A DNA stretch of 64,000 bases from Paracoccaceae bacterium (GCA_016936395.1 JAFGXY010000007.1:1-64000); one strand, 5' to 3'. Numbered from the stretch's first letter, positions 17,151 through 27,052 are shown. Translations and numbers: made by a program. Notes: generated by a model not told the origin, from the sequence alone.

Positions 17151-17974
17151 TGGACCGGCGGTTCTGGCCAGCGACGGAACGGGTGGCGCATGTGTCGCTG
17201 CAAGGCCGGATCGACGGGGTGGCGTTTACCGAAGGCAGGGCCTGCATGGTAGGCTCGCCCCTTGTGGACCTGCAACGCGCCCCGGATGGCCCGCGCGAGC
17301 GGCAATTGCCACGCGGCACGGGCTTTACCGTGGTCGAGGAGGTCGGCGGCTGGGCCTTTGGCTTTGCCGAACCGGACGGCTATTGTGGCTGGATGCGGGC
17401 CGGGAACCTGATCGCACCGCACGCCACCAGCCATTGGGTCGCATCGGTTGGCACGCATCTCTATGCCGAGCCGCGGGTGCAGGCGTTCTGCGGTGTGATG
17501 CCAATGGGGGCAAGGCTGCGGGTGACGGGGCAGGTGGCTGGGTTCGCCGAGGTGGATGGCGGTTTCGTGCCAGCATCCCATCTGCGCCCGATCGGCGATT
17601 GGCTGGCAGATCCGGTTGCGGTGGCCGAGGGGTTCCTTGGCACGCCCTATCTGTGGGGTGGCAACAGCCGGGCTGGGCTGGATTGTTCGGGGTTGGTGCA
17701 ACTGGCCTTTCACGCCTGCGGCCTGCCCTGCCCTGCCGACAGCGATCTGCAACAGGCCCTGGGCTTTGCCCTGCCCGATGACGCCGCCTTGCAGCGCGGC
17801 GATCTGGTGTTCTGGAAGGGCCATGTCGCCTTGGTGGCGGACGCCACCCGCATCTTGCATGCCAATGGTCACACGATGTCGGTGGCTTACGAACCCATCA
17901 AGGACGCCATTGCCCGGATCATTGCGCAAAACGGCGGCCCCGTCATCGCGCGGCGGCGCGTTGCCGCGTCCTGA
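17150..17974 (+). CDS. NlpC/P60 family cysteine peptidase with SH3-like domains
   Basis: 274 residues. The C-terminal NlpC/P60 domain (from about residue 160) has the catalytic Cys in GNSRAGLDCSGLVQLAF, the His in FWKGHVALVAD and a third polar residue in HANGHTMSV. Two SH3b-like segments (residues 20-140) precede it. These enzymes cut D-gamma-Glu-diaminopimelate bonds in cell-wall peptides. No clear signal peptide, so a role in recycling imported peptides is likely. The ATG overlaps the upstream TGA; a GTG three bases earlier is an alternative. Translationally coupled to the M17 aminopeptidase. Confidence 0.9.
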   Translation: MDRRFWPATERVAHVSLQGRIDGVAFTEGRACMVGSPLVDLQRAPDGPRERQLPRGTGFTVVEEVGGWAFGFAEPDGYCGWMRAGNLIAPHATSHWVASVGTHLYAEPRVQAFCGVMPMGARLRVTGQVAGFAEVDGGFVPASHLRPIGDWLADPVAVAEGFLGTPYLWGGNSRAGLDCSGLVQLAFHACGLPCPADSDLQQALGFALPDDAALQRGDLVFWKGHVALVADATRILHANGHTMSVAYEPIKDAIARIIAQNGGPVIARRRVAAS

Positions 17975-18018
17975 CCGTCACGGTTCAGCGCTGACGCCCG
18001 CGCCGGTCGAAATGCGCC

Positions 18019-18366
18019 TCAGTCCACCGGGCGGATCAGCTTGCGCTCCAGCACCCGCAGCACGGTGGGAAGGTCGGCTCCGCGCCGCAAGATATGCCCG
18101 TCCATCCCGACGACGGAATACATCCCCTGCTTGCCGCGCAGCTTGGGGTGTTTTTCGATCCGGTAGATCGGATGTTCGGCCGTGCGGCGAAACACCGAAA
18201 ACACCGCGAAGTCGTGCAGGGTGGAAATGCCATAGTCGCGCCATTCGCCCAAGGCGACCATCCGGCCATACAGCGTCAGGATTTGCGACAACTCGTGTCT
18301 GTCAAAGCTGACCTGTTCAGGCAGCGAGGTGACAAAGGGAAGATGGCTGGGGGGCTGAATTGTCAT
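18019..18366 (-). CDS. DUF2794 family protein
   Basis: 115 residues. Matches the alphaproteobacterial DUF2794 pattern: FDRHELSQILTLYGRMVALG, EWRDYGI, FSVFRRTAEHPIYRIEKHPKL and a closing GADLPTVLRVLERKL. Function unknown; the family is small, soluble and common in this class. Convergent with the NlpC/P60 gene. The ATG at 18366 is chosen; a GTG one codon earlier is possible. Confidence 0.85.
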   Translation of the reverse strand: MTIQPPSHLPFVTSLPEQVSFDRHELSQILTLYGRMVALGEWRDYGISTLHDFAVFSVFRRTAEHPIYRIEKHPKLRGKQGMYSVVGMDGHILRRGADLPTVLRVLERKLIRPVD

Positions 18367-18603
18367 CACCTCAGCTTACGCAGGTGCCCGCACAAATCAA
18401 GTCCGAAGCCGAGGCCACGGTTTCACCGTCAAAGGGCCCATGCCCTGCCCGATGCACACCGGATTTCTGCCACGAAAACCCTGCATCACTGCATGGCGTA
18501 GGGTGCAAGGCCCGGTGATCGACAGATTGCCCCCACCCAGTTCGGTTGCCGGGTCGTCACGCTGGGCAGTTGGTTGGGCCCTCGTCCTTGCGGCGGGGGC
18601 CTT

Positions 18604-19602
18604 TCACCGTGCCGCAAACCCCGCAGCCAGCCGCAACTCGCCTGTTGCCAGCCCACGCCAGTTGCGTTGCGCGGCGGGAAGGCGCTTTTGCGCCATCGGA
18701 TGTGCGGCGTCCAACACGCCCAGACGCGACAGGATGGCGACAATCGCGGCCTCGGATGCCCGGGTCGCGCCATCGGCAATCTTTACCGCGACCCCAAGCT
18801 TCCGCGACGGGATCATGGCGACAAATACCGCTTCGGCCCCGGTCTTGATCGCTACTTGCCCGCCCATGGCGCGCATCAACTCGGTGCAGGCCCGGCCTTC
18901 GCCTGCGACCAGTTCGGGATGCGCCGCCATTGCATCCCGCAGCCGGACCATCGCCCGCTGACGGGCATCGCCGGTGTCGCGCGCCGCCGCAAAGGCCTGC
19001 ATCGCGCGGGCCAGACCTGCCAGAGACATGGCGAAATTGGGGGCCGAGCAGCCGTCGATGCCGTAGCCTGCCACCGCCTCGCCGGTCACCTCTTCGGTGG
19101 CCTGACGGATGGCGCGCTGCAACGGGTGGTCCACTTCGACGTATTCCGGCCCGGCCTTCATGTGCTGCGTGGCGGTCAGAAAACCGCAATGCTTGCCCGA
19201 GCGGTTGTTGTGCAACTGGCACGGCGACTGGTCCGCGCGGATCAGCCGGTCGCGTTCGGCGCGGTCATAAGGCTCGTGCGCGCCGCAGCGCAAATCCGGC
19301 TCGGCCAGCCCCAGATCGGCCAGCCAGCGCCCGGCCATGCCGACATGCAGCGCAGCGCCCTGATGGCTGGCGCAAGACAGCGCCAGATGGCGGTCGGTCA
19401 GCCCGACGGCATCGGCCGCGCCGCTTTCCACCAAAGGCAGCGCCTGAATCATCTTGCACGACGACCTTGGATAAATCACCGCAGCGGGGTTGCCCCAGAC
19501 CTGCATCATCCCGCCCTCGCCCCAGATCACGGCATGGCCGACGTGCTGGCTTTCCAGCCGGTCACCCCGCCAGACTTCGACCATTGGTTCTGCTGTTTGC
19601 AT
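18604..19602 (-). CDS. Asparaginase, type II thermolabile family (Rhizobium etli type)
   Basis: 332 residues. Hydrolyses asparagine to aspartate and ammonia. Shows the serine/lysine chemistry of this beta-lactamase-like fold: SSCKMIQALPLVE (Ser-x-x-Lys) and CASHQG. Further conserved segments include NNRSGKHCGFL and GYGIDGCSAPNFAM; the Cys residues in the latter two segments could bind zinc as described for R. etli ReAV. Unrelated to E. coli AnsA/AnsB. The start at MQTAEPMVEVWRGD fits. Divergent from the IalB-like gene. Confidence 0.9.
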   Translation of the reverse strand: MQTAEPMVEVWRGDRLESQHVGHAVIWGEGGMMQVWGNPAAVIYPRSSCKMIQALPLVESGAADAVGLTDRHLALSCASHQGAALHVGMAGRWLADLGLAEPDLRCGAHEPYDRAERDRLIRADQSPCQLHNNRSGKHCGFLTATQHMKAGPEYVEVDHPLQRAIRQATEEVTGEAVAGYGIDGCSAPNFAMSLAGLARAMQAFAAARDTGDARQRAMVRLRDAMAAHPELVAGEGRACTELMRAMGGQVAIKTGAEAVFVAMIPSRKLGVAVKIADGATRASEAAIVAILSRLGVLDAAHPMAQKRLPAAQRNWRGLATGELRLAAGFAAR

Positions 19603-19654
19603 CGGCTTGTCCCGTCACAGATGCGCGATTTGTTGCCCATAGGGCTTTCGCGGA

Positions 19655-19683
19655 TTGGCATTTTTGCGTTATCGATGGGATAT
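19655..19683 (+). promoter_or_regulatory. Possible sigma-70-type promoter for the IalB-like gene
   Basis: TTGGCA (19655-19660), 17 bases, then GGATAT (19678-19683), in the intergenic region upstream of a plus-strand start at 19776. The -10 box is a weak match. Identified by eye only. Confidence 0.3.
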
Positions 19684-19775
19684 CGGGTAGAACGCCCTTA
19701 CGCCACGGGAAAAGCCGCGTCAAACAGCGGTGGCAGCAGGGCAGGGGCAAAAAACAGCTGGAGGCTGTAAACGTT

Positions 19776-20300
19776 ATGACATCCATCTTCGTCCGTGCCG
19801 CGCTTGTGGCCGCTTTGGCTTGTGCCGCCCCGTCGGCATTCGCGCAGGAATCCACCAATCTTGTCGAGGTGAAAGCCGACTGGTATGTGTTCACGGAAGA
19901 GAACCCGAAGGAATGCTGGGGCGTTTCCAAACCCAAGGAAACCGTGAATACCCGCAACGGCCAGCCGGTTTCGGTGCGGCGCGGCGATATCTTGTTGTTC
20001 GTGACCTTCCGCCCCGGTGCAGGCGACAAGGGTGAGGTGTCGTTCTCGGGCGGCTACCCCTTTGCCAAGGACTCGATGGTCAAGATGGAGATCGACGGCA
20101 CGACGTTTGAACTTTTTGCCGATGGCGAATGGGCCTGGCCCACCACTGCCGAGGCCGACAATGCGTTGCTGACCGCGATGAAAAAGGGCTCGACTGCGGT
20201 TCTGTCCGGAACGTCGGGACGCGGAACCCAGACCAAGGATACCTTCAGCCTGCAGGGCTTCACCGCAGCGATGGAAGAGGCGCAAAAGCGCTGTCAATAA
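19776..20300 (+). CDS. IalB (invasion-associated locus B) family protein
   Basis: 174 residues. A clear signal peptide ends at AFAQ/ES near residue 24. The mature protein matches the IalB family: ECWGVSKPKETVNTRNGQPV, GDILLFVTFRPGAGDKGEVSFSGGYPF, FELFADGEWAWP and a final FSLQGFTAAMEEAQKRC. The two Cys (ECW and KRC) probably form a disulfide. Periplasmic. In Bartonella IalB aids erythrocyte entry; in free-living relatives the role is unknown, so no virulence function is implied. A strong terminator follows. Confidence 0.88.
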   Translation: MTSIFVRAALVAALACAAPSAFAQESTNLVEVKADWYVFTEENPKECWGVSKPKETVNTRNGQPVSVRRGDILLFVTFRPGAGDKGEVSFSGGYPFAKDSMVKMEIDGTTFELFADGEWAWPTTAEADNALLTAMKKGSTAVLSGTSGRGTQTKDTFSLQGFTAAMEEAQKRCQ

Positions 20301-20324
20301 AGGCGCTTCCCTGAAAGACCAGCA

Positions 20325-20350
20325 CGCCCCTGCCGGACAGGGGCGTTTTT
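20325..20350 (+). terminator. Intrinsic terminator after the IalB-like gene
   Basis: CGCCCCTG and CAGGGGCG form a perfect 8-bp stem with a CCGGA loop, followed immediately by TTTTTC. It lies 24 bases after the stop codon. Confidence 0.92.
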
Positions 20351-20419
20351 CAATTGACCGGTTCCGTTTTCATCGCGACTGCCGTATACCATGGCGCTTC
20401 CCGACCAGTGGACCAAGAC

Positions 20420-21607
20420 ATGACAATTTCCGCGCCGATCACCCAAGATGTGCTGACCCTGCCGCGCAAGCTGCCCGAGGGTGGCAAGACCAACCTTGTC
20501 GGCCTGACCCGCGATCAGCTGCGCGCGGCCCTGATTGCGGCGGGCACCCCCGAAAAGCAGGCCAAGATGCGGCTGGGGCAGGTCTGGCAGTGGATCTATC
20601 ACTGGGGCGTCCGCGATTTTGCGGCCATGACCAATCTGGCCAAGGATTACCGCGCGCTGCTGGCCGATCACTTCGTGGTGGACCTGCCCGAGATCGTAAC
20701 GAAGCAAGTGTCAACCGATGGCACCCGCAAGTATCTGGTCCGTATTGCCGGCGGGCATGAGATCGAGGTGGTCTATATCCCCGAGACCGACCGCGGCACC
20801 CTGTGCATTTCCAGTCAGGTCGGCTGCACGCTGACCTGTTCCTTCTGCCACACCGGCACGCAAAAGCTGGTGCGCAACCTGACGGCGGGTGAAATTGTCG
20901 GTCAGGTCATGCTGGCGCGCGACGATCTGGGCGAATGGCCGGTTCAGGGCGCACCCAAGGACGAACAGCGCCTGATCTCCAACGTCGTGCTGATGGGCAT
21001 GGGCGAGCCGCTGTACAACTTCGACAACGTCCGCGATGCGATGAAGGTGGTGATGGACAACGAAGGCATCGCCCTTGGCCGCCGCCGCATCACCTTGTCC
21101 ACCTCGGGTGTGGTGCCGGAAATCGCGCGCACTGCGACAGAAATCGGCTGTCTGCTGGCCGTGAGCTTCCATGCCACCACCGATGAGGTGCGCGACCAGT
21201 TGGTGCCGATCAACAAACGCTGGAACATCGCCACCTTGCTTGAGGCGCTGCGGGCCTATCCCGGCCTGTCGAACTCTGAGCGGATCACCTTTGAATATGT
21301 CATGCTCGACGGGGTCAATGACACCAAGGAAGATGCGCATCGGCTGGTCAAACTGCTGGAAGGCATCCCTGCAAAGGTCAACCTGATCCCGTTCAACGAA
21401 TGGCCCGGCGCGCCTTACAAGCGTTCAAGCGGCAACCGCATCCATGCCTTTGCCGACATCATCTATCATGCCGGTTACGCCAGCCCCATTCGCACCCCGC
21501 GCGGCGAAGACATCATGGCCGCTTGTGGCCAGTTGAAATCGGCGACCGAACGCGCCCGCAAATCGGCGCGTCAGATTGCAGCGGATGCCGGTCTGCCGCA
21601 GACCTGA
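20420..21607 (+). CDS. rlmN: Dual-specificity 23S rRNA/tRNA (adenine-C2) methyltransferase
   Basis: 395 residues. Radical SAM enzyme that methylates A2503 of 23S rRNA and A37 of some tRNAs. The radical SAM cluster motif is [16 protein letters not shown] (CxxxCxxC). Other family segments include [45 protein letters not shown] and the Cys-containing C-terminus MAACGQLKS. Start at [11 protein letters not shown]; the earlier in-frame ATG at 20354 overlaps the preceding terminator region and is less likely. Confidence 0.97.
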   Translation: MTISAPITQDVLTLPRKLPEGGKTNLVGLTRDQLRAALIAAGTPEKQAKMRLGQVWQWIYHWGVRDFAAMTNLAKDYRALLADHFVVDLPEIVTKQVSTDGTRKYLVRIAGGHEIEVVYIPETDRGTLCISSQVGCTLTCSFCHTGTQKLVRNLTAGEIVGQVMLARDDLGEWPVQGAPKDEQRLISNVVLMGMGEPLYNFDNVRDAMKVVMDNEGIALGRRRITLSTSGVVPEIARTATEIGCLLAVSFHATTDEVRDQLVPINKRWNIATLLEALRAYPGLSNSERITFEYVMLDGVNDTKEDAHRLVKLLEGIPAKVNLIPFNEWPGAPYKRSSGNRIHAFADIIYHAGYASPIRTPRGEDIMAACGQLKSATERARKSARQIAADAGLPQT

Positions 21608-21749
21608 CTTGATGCGCGTTTTGCCGCGTCCCCATCGCCTGCAATAGTCTTGTAGCGTCACCCCATCCGGCGACATACCTGTCGCCAACCCGTAGCACCG
21701 CCTGCCGTCGTGCGGCTGAACCAAATGATCAAGCCGCAAAGGCCCCTTG

Positions 21750-22796
21750 ATGACGAACCTGACTGACGACCTGACGCAAGCCCAAGAGGTAAGCGCCCGG
21801 AAATGGTTGCCGATCTTGGCAAAATATCGTGACCCGTCGCGTCCGCGGTCGCTGTTCGAACTGGCGGTGACCTGCGCAGGTTTTGTGGCGTTCTGGGCCG
21901 CAGCCTGGGCCGCCCTGTCGGTCAGCCCATGGCTCGCGCTTGGCATCGCGCTGCTGAACGGGTTCTGGCTGGTGCGGCTGTTCCTGATCCAGCATGACTG
22001 CGGGCACCAGTCGTTCTTTGTCGGCCGCCAGACCAATGACTGGATCGGGCGGATCATCGGGGTGCTGACGCTGACGCCCTACACCGTGTGGAAGCGCGGC
22101 CATTCCATTCACCACGCCAACGCCGGCAATCTGGACCGGCGCGGGATCGGCGATGTGATGACCCTGACGGTGGATGAGTTCTACCAGCGTGGCTGGTTGG
22201 GGCGCGCCTTGTATCGGGCCTATCGCAGCCCGCTTGTGATGTTCGGCCTGGGCCCGGCCTATCTGTTCATGCTGGAACACCGCTTGCCGCTGGGGCTGAT
22301 GCGGTCGGGCTGGCGCTATTGGCTGTCGGCCATGGGCACCAATCTGGGCATCGCGGTGATGATTGGTATGCTGTATTATTTTGGCGGCTGGCAGGTGGTG
22401 GCGCTGATCTATGTGCCCACGGTGATTTCGGCGGCGACCATCGGGGTCTGGCTGTTCTTCGTGCAGCACCAGTTCGAAGACACCTATTGGGACCATGAGG
22501 CCGACTGGCAACTGCACGACGCCGCCCTGCTGGGCAGTTCGCATTACAGGCTGCCCGCGCCCTTGGCTTGGCTTACAGCAAATATCGGCATCCACCATGT
22601 GCACCACCTGTATGCGCGGATCCCGTTCTACCGGCTGACCGAGATCTTGCGCGACTATCCCGCCTTGGCCGAAGCCCAGGTTCTGACGCTGCGCGAAAGC
22701 CTGTCTTGCGCACGGCTGCACCTGTGGGACAAGGCCGGGCGGCGGCTGGTGACCTTCCGCGAGGCGGGCCACGTCTGGGCCGCACAACAGGCGTAA
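21750..22796 (+). CDS. Fatty acid desaturase family membrane protein
   Basis: 348 residues. Three histidine clusters of the membrane di-iron desaturases: HDCGHQSF, HSIHHANAG and HHVHHL, with a fourth candidate at QHQFEDTYWDHE. Several membrane helices lie between them. Likely introduces a double bond into acyl chains; the substrate (acyl-lipid or acyl-CoA) cannot be told. The ATG at 21750 is preferred over a TTG one codon earlier. Convergent with uvrC. Confidence 0.88.
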   Translation: MTNLTDDLTQAQEVSARKWLPILAKYRDPSRPRSLFELAVTCAGFVAFWAAAWAALSVSPWLALGIALLNGFWLVRLFLIQHDCGHQSFFVGRQTNDWIGRIIGVLTLTPYTVWKRGHSIHHANAGNLDRRGIGDVMTLTVDEFYQRGWLGRALYRAYRSPLVMFGLGPAYLFMLEHRLPLGLMRSGWRYWLSAMGTNLGIAVMIGMLYYFGGWQVVALIYVPTVISAATIGVWLFFVQHQFEDTYWDHEADWQLHDAALLGSSHYRLPAPLAWLTANIGIHHVHHLYARIPFYRLTEILRDYPALAEAQVLTLRESLSCARLHLWDKAGRRLVTFREAGHVWAAQQA

Positions 22797-22841
22797 CGCA
22801 GGGCCAATCGGCTTTTGCGTGCCGCACCCAGCCTGCCTGCA

Positions 22842-24716
22842 TCAGCCCCGCACATTGAAATAATCGTAGATCACATGCGCCATCGCCTCGGATATTCCAT
22901 CGACCGCCATCAGGTCTGACAGCCCTGCGCGGGACACCGCCTTGGCGCTGCCGAAATGCGCCAGCAGTGCGCGTTTGCGGGTGGCGCCCACGCCTGGGAT
23001 GTCGTCCAGCGGCGTCACCCCCACCGCCTTGGCGCGCTTGGCCACATGCGCGCCATTGGCCCAGCGGTGCGCCTCGTCGCGCAGGCGCTGCACGAAATAC
23101 AAGACCGGATCGTTGCGCGGCAACGCAAAGGGCCGCTCGCCCATGCGGTGAAATTCTTCCTTGCCGTGATCACGGTCCACGCCCTTGGCCACGCCGATAA
23201 AGGGCACGTCATCCACCCCCAGTTCGGCCATGATCCCCGCCACCGCCGACACCTGCCCCGCGCCACCGTCGATCAGCAAAAGGTCAGGCCACATCTCTGA
23301 CTTGCGCTCGGGGTCTTCCTTGATCAGCCGCTCAAACCGGCGGGTCAGCACCTCTTTCATCATGCCGAAGTCGTCGGAATTGGCCCCGGCCTCAGACTTG
23401 ATGTTGAACTTGCGGTATTGCGATTTCACAAAGCCTTCCGGCCCCGCCACGATCATGCCGCCGACGGCATTGGTGCCCTGGATGTGGGCGTTGTCGTAAA
23501 CCTCGATCCGCGCGGGCGGGCGGTCCAGATCAAACGCCTCGGCCAGACCGGCCAGCAGCTTGTTCTGCGTGGCCCCTTCGGCCATCTTGCGTGCCAGACT
23601 TTCGCGCGCGTTGCGGGCAGCGTTTTCCACCAGCTCGGCCTTCTCGCCGCGCAGGGGCACCGCAAGTTCGACCTTGCGCCCGGCCCGCTCGCTTAGCGCC
23701 TGCACCACAAGGTCTTCGTCCTCGACGGCGTGCGACAGCAAGATCAGGCGGGGCGGTTCCTTGTCGTCGTAAAACTGCGTCAGGAAGGCGGTCAGGATCT
23801 CGGCCTCTTCCGCCCCTGCCCCGGTGCGCGGATAAAAATCGCGGTTGCCCCAGCTTTGGTTGGCGCGGATGAAGAACACCTGCACACAGGCCTGTCCGCC
23901 CTCCAGATGCAGCGCCACCACATCGGCCTCGGCCACGCCGCGCGGGTTGATGCCCTGCGCCTGCTGCACCTGCGTCAGCGCCTTGATCCGGTCGCGCAGG
24001 GCGGCGGCGCGCTCAAACTCCATCGCGTCCGAGGCTTTGGCCATTTCGGCAGCAAGGTTCGCTTGCACATCGGTGGTCTTGCCCTGCAAGAACCGTTCTG
24101 CATCGGCCACCAGCGCGGCATAGCCCTGCGCGTCCACCTTGCCCACACAAGGCGCGGCACAGCGCTTGATCTGATGTTGCAGACAGGGCCTTGTGCGCGA
24201 TTCGAACATAGCATCGGTGCAGTTGCGCAAAAGGAACACCTTTTGCAACTGGTTCAGCGTCCGGTTCACCGCGCCCGCACTGGCAAAGGGGCCGAAATAT
24301 GACCCCTTCTCGCTGCGCTTGCCCCTGTGTTTCTTCAACTGCGGAAAGGCGTGAGTTTTGGAAATCAGGATGTTGGGAAAACTTTTGTCATCCCGCATCA
24401 GCACGTTGTAGCGCGGCTTGAGCTGCTTGATCAGGTTCTGCTCCAGCAGCAGCGCCTCCACCTCGGTGCGGGTGGTCAAGAACATCATGCTGGCGGTTTC
24501 AAAGATCATCCGCGCAATCCGCGCCGAATGGCCCGAGGGACGGGCATAGTTCGACACCCGCGCCCGCAGGTTGCGCGCCTTGCCGACATACAGCACCTCG
24601 CCCTTGCCATTCAGCATGCGATAGACGCCGGGCGAGGCATCCAGTGTCTTGAGATAGCCCTGAATGACGGCCTGCCCGGTCAATTCGGTGGTGGCGTTCG
24701 GGTCACTTTCGCTCAA
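22842..24716 (-). CDS. uvrC: UvrABC system protein C (excinuclease subunit)
   Basis: 624 residues. Makes the dual incisions of nucleotide excision repair. The N-terminal GIY-YIG nuclease reads [20 protein letters not shown], a Cys-containing UvrBC linker ([17 protein letters not shown]) follows, then a UVR helix pair ([13 protein letters not shown]), the RNase H-like C-nuclease ([30 protein letters not shown]) and two HhH motifs ([26 protein letters not shown]). The first usable codon is TTG at 24716. An alternative start within the AT-rich leader cannot be excluded. Confidence 0.97.
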   Translation of the reverse strand: MSESDPNATTELTGQAVIQGYLKTLDASPGVYRMLNGKGEVLYVGKARNLRARVSNYARPSGHSARIARMIFETASMMFLTTRTEVEALLLEQNLIKQLKPRYNVLMRDDKSFPNILISKTHAFPQLKKHRGKRSEKGSYFGPFASAGAVNRTLNQLQKVFLLRNCTDAMFESRTRPCLQHQIKRCAAPCVGKVDAQGYAALVADAERFLQGKTTDVQANLAAEMAKASDAMEFERAAALRDRIKALTQVQQAQGINPRGVAEADVVALHLEGGQACVQVFFIRANQSWGNRDFYPRTGAGAEEAEILTAFLTQFYDDKEPPRLILLSHAVEDEDLVVQALSERAGRKVELAVPLRGEKAELVENAARNARESLARKMAEGATQNKLLAGLAEAFDLDRPPARIEVYDNAHIQGTNAVGGMIVAGPEGFVKSQYRKFNIKSEAGANSDDFGMMKEVLTRRFERLIKEDPERKSEMWPDLLLIDGGAGQVSAVAGIMAELGVDDVPFIGVAKGVDRDHGKEEFHRMGERPFALPRNDPVLYFVQRLRDEAHRWANGAHVAKRAKAVGVTPLDDIPGVGATRKRALLAHFGSAKAVSRAGLSDLMAVDGISEAMAHVIYDYFNVRG

Positions 24717-25035
24717 GCTGGCCCCCCGGAAAACACTGCGATTTCAGTCATTGATTCTGGCTTCTCGCTGCAATGATATCGGCCCTGAGGCAAGAGAGAA
24801 GAAGTCCACCGTTTCTGTGGGTAAGTCTGCGGAGAAACTTTCAGGATCGACAAATTTCCCTTGTTTTTAGCCGGTTTCCTTAAGGTGCGCAAAAAATAGG
24901 CGAAAATGTAACTATTTGATTTCATTTACAAGATTTTTCATCTCTTTGTTAAATCCAGTGAAATCAGATGTTTGTGTAACGGCCGCGTGAACGAATCACG
25001 AAAAGTGGACAACTTTGCCGCTGGATTTGCCGGAA
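24717..25035. other. AT-rich upstream region of uvrC
   Basis: 319 bases between uvrC (minus) and the SDR gene (minus). The part 24830-24980 is strikingly AT-rich compared with the window and probably holds the uvrC promoter; minus-strand TTGTAA near 24930 is a weak -35 candidate. A small CGTGA/TCACG stem (24986-25000) may end the SDR transcript. A minus-strand open frame of 70 codons here resembles no protein. Confidence 0.4.
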
Positions 25036-25809
25036 CTATTCAATCCCCACCACATCGGGGGTCTGCCACGCCAGATGCTGTCCGCCATCGACGGCGATCA
25101 TCTGCCCGGTCACCGCCGGCGAATCGAGGAAAAAACCAAGCGCCGCGGTGATATCGGAAGGGTGCGCGCCGCGCCCGGAAATGGTCGCCGCACGCTGCTT
25201 GTCAAACTGCACGTCCGACTGCCGCGCGCCTTGCAAGGTGGGCCCCGGCCCGATGCCATTGACCCGCACATCCGGGGCAAGGCCCTGTGCTGCCGTCCGC
25301 GTCAAGGCCCAGAGTCCCATCTTGGCGATGGTATAGCTGGCGAACTCGGGCGTCAGCCGATGCACCCGCTGGTCGATCATGTTGACCACCAGACCTTGCG
25401 CCAAAGGCTCGCCATTCTCATCCATCACGGCGGCCGGGCATTGCGCGGCAAAGGCCTGTGTCAGCACAAAGGGCGCGCGCAGGTTGCTTTCCATCGCCCG
25501 GTCCCAACTTCTGCGGGTGCCCGTTTTCACCGTGTCATGTTCAAAGATCGAGGCATTGTTCACCAGCACCGTCAGCGGCCCCAAGGCTGCCGCCGCGCGC
25601 GGCACAAGGCTTGTCACCTGCGCCTCATCCAGCAGGTCGGCCTGCAGCGTCACGGCGCGCCGCCCCATGGCGCGGATCTCATCCGCCACAGCCTCGGCCG
25701 CATCCACGGAGCTGGCGAAGTGCACCGCCACATCATGCCCGCGTCCGGCCAGATACAGCGCCATAGCGCGGCCAAGGCGCTTGCCTGCCCCCGTCACCAG
25801 TGCCGTCAT
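25036..25809 (-). CDS. Short-chain dehydrogenase of the pteridine reductase / FolM type
   Basis: 257 residues, Rossmann fold with TGAGKRLGRA and LVNNASIFEHD. Ordinary SDRs use Ser-Tyr-Lys, but here the triad reads Asp146, Tyr159 and Lys163 (MIDQRVH then ASYTIAK). The spacing is the same as in Leishmania PTR1 (Asp181, Tyr194, Lys198) and FolM. It therefore probably reduces dihydropterins (dihydromonapterin or dihydrofolate) with NADPH. The family assignment is by motif spacing only; a general SDR role is the alternative. Four bases downstream of the small zinc-ribbon gene's start, same strand. Confidence 0.8.
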   Translation of the reverse strand: MTALVTGAGKRLGRAMALYLAGRGHDVAVHFASSVDAAEAVADEIRAMGRRAVTLQADLLDEAQVTSLVPRAAAALGPLTVLVNNASIFEHDTVKTGTRRSWDRAMESNLRAPFVLTQAFAAQCPAAVMDENGEPLAQGLVVNMIDQRVHRLTPEFASYTIAKMGLWALTRTAAQGLAPDVRVNGIGPGPTLQGARQSDVQFDKQRAATISGRGAHPSDITAALGFFLDSPAVTGQMIAVDGGQHLAWQTPDVVGIE

Positions 25810-25812
25810 CGC

Positions 25813-25998
25813 CTAGCCCTTTTTCCCGCAGTCACAACCGCCCTTGCCCACAATGTATCGCCCACAGGTCTTGCAGACAGCGGGTTTCAGCCGGGCCTTG
25901 GTTTTCATCCGGTCCAGCGCCGATGGAAACACCAGCTTGCCGATCATGCCGACCAGAACCATGGCCAGAAGAAAGATCAGGATGATCTTGACCAGCAT
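25813..25998 (-). CDS. Small membrane protein with C-terminal zinc-ribbon-like Cys cluster
   Basis: 61 residues. A single N-terminal membrane span (VKIILIFLLAMVLVGMIG) is followed by a basic stretch and CKTCGRYIVGKGGCDCG, which has the CxxC and CxC spacing of a small zinc ribbon. Directly follows the S49 peptidase stop codon (TAG then ATG) and precedes the SDR by a few bases, so the three are one operon. Likely anchored with the ribbon in the cytoplasm. Function unknown. Confidence 0.75.
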   Translation of the reverse strand: MLVKIILIFLLAMVLVGMIGKLVFPSALDRMKTKARLKPAVCKTCGRYIVGKGGCDCGKKG

Positions 25999-26793
25999 CT
26001 ACAGGCCATACCGCGCCCAAAGCGCGCGCTCTTCCACCGTTGCCATCACGCTGTCGGCCATCGCAAAGCCAAAGCGTTGCAGCAGGCCACGCCGTTGGCC
26101 ATAGGGCACCAGCCGCACCTTGTCACCGAACAGCTCTTTCATCTTCGGCACCAGATGGCCAACGCCATCGGCCAACCCGACCTCGACCCCGGCCTGGCCC
26201 ACCCAGATATCGGCGTTGAACAGATCGGCATCAGGTTTCAGCCGCGCGCCGCGACCGGCCTTGACCTGCGCGATGAAGTTCTGGTGCAAGGGTGCCAGCA
26301 TGGCATGGATGCGTTCCACATCCTCGGGCCGTTCGGGTTTGAACGGGTCGGCAAAGGACTTGGATTTGCCCGCCGTGTGCACCCGCCGTTCAACGCCCAC
26401 TTTCTGCATCGCGTCGGGGAAGCCAAAGCTGGCATAGATCACGCCGATCGACCCGATCAGCGACGATGGGTCCACCCAGATCTGATCTGCCGCCGTCGCC
26501 AGCCAATAGCCACCCGAGGCCGCGATATCCTCGACAAAGGCATGCACCGGCACCTTCTTTTCATCGGCCAGCCGCCGGATGCGCGCGCCGATCAACGACG
26601 ATTGCACCGGTGACCCACCCGGCGAGTTGATGACCAGCGCCACCGCCGCCGGCTTGCCACGGCCGAAGGCCCGCTCGATCAAGGGGGCAAGCGACTGATC
26701 CGAAAGACTGCGCGCACCCATGCCGATCGACCCTTGCAGGCGGATCACGGGAACCAGCGGGTCCTGCTTCAGAAAGGGGATGTATTGTTTCAT
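25999..26793 (-). CDS. S49 family peptidase (SppA-like)
   Basis: 264 residues. The catalytic Ser lies in VEDIAASGGYWLATAADQI and the Lys is expected in the GSIGVIYA to VHTAGKSKSFADPF region, as in SohB/SppA Ser-Lys dyad peptidases. NSPGGSPVQSSLI is the family's oxyanion-forming segment. These membrane-associated enzymes degrade cleaved signal peptides. No long N-terminal anchor is visible. First gene of the operon with the small zinc-ribbon and the SDR. Confidence 0.9.
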   Translation of the reverse strand: MKQYIPFLKQDPLVPVIRLQGSIGMGARSLSDQSLAPLIERAFGRGKPAAVALVINSPGGSPVQSSLIGARIRRLADEKKVPVHAFVEDIAASGGYWLATAADQIWVDPSSLIGSIGVIYASFGFPDAMQKVGVERRVHTAGKSKSFADPFKPERPEDVERIHAMLAPLHQNFIAQVKAGRGARLKPDADLFNADIWVGQAGVEVGLADGVGHLVPKMKELFGDKVRLVPYGQRRGLLQRFGFAMADSVMATVEERALWARYGL

Positions 26794-26842
26794 GTGGCAG
26801 AAGTAGGCCGCAGCGCTGCCCCAAACAAGGGGCAGCTTGCGC

Positions 26843-27052
26843 TCACTGCTGCCGGACGCGCTTGTAAGTCATCGGGCAGTCCTTGCACAGGCGCAGATAG
26901 GCAAAGATCCCCGTCAAGAACCCAAGCCCGGCCAAGCCGCCCGCCACAAGGATTTGCGTGTGGTTCTGCACATCTGCCGTAAACGCAAGATAGCCGAAGA
27001 CCCAAAATCCAAGCCAACTGACCATGCAGGCCAGTGCCACCAGCTTTTTCAT
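26843..27052 (-). CDS. Small two-helix membrane protein, unknown function
   Basis: 69 residues. Two predicted membrane helices (LVALACMVSWLGFWVFGYLA and ILVAGGLAGLGFLTGIFAYL) and a C-terminal cytoplasmic tail with CKDCPMTYKRV, again a CxxC pair. The ribosome binding site GGAGGG sits four bases before the ATG. A longer frame to 27130 would add a polar, family-less extension and is rejected. Stands between the peptidase operon and the natural-product cluster. Confidence 0.6.
   Translation of the reverse strand: MKKLVALACMVSWLGFWVFGYLAFTADVQNHTQILVAGGLAGLGFLTGIFAYLRLCKDCPMTYKRVRQQ

Noticed and set aside
25015-26613. 532-codon plus-strand open frame
   Set aside because: Runs antisense to the SDR, zinc-ribbon and S49 peptidase genes, which have clear motifs; the composition is typical of GC-rich antisense.
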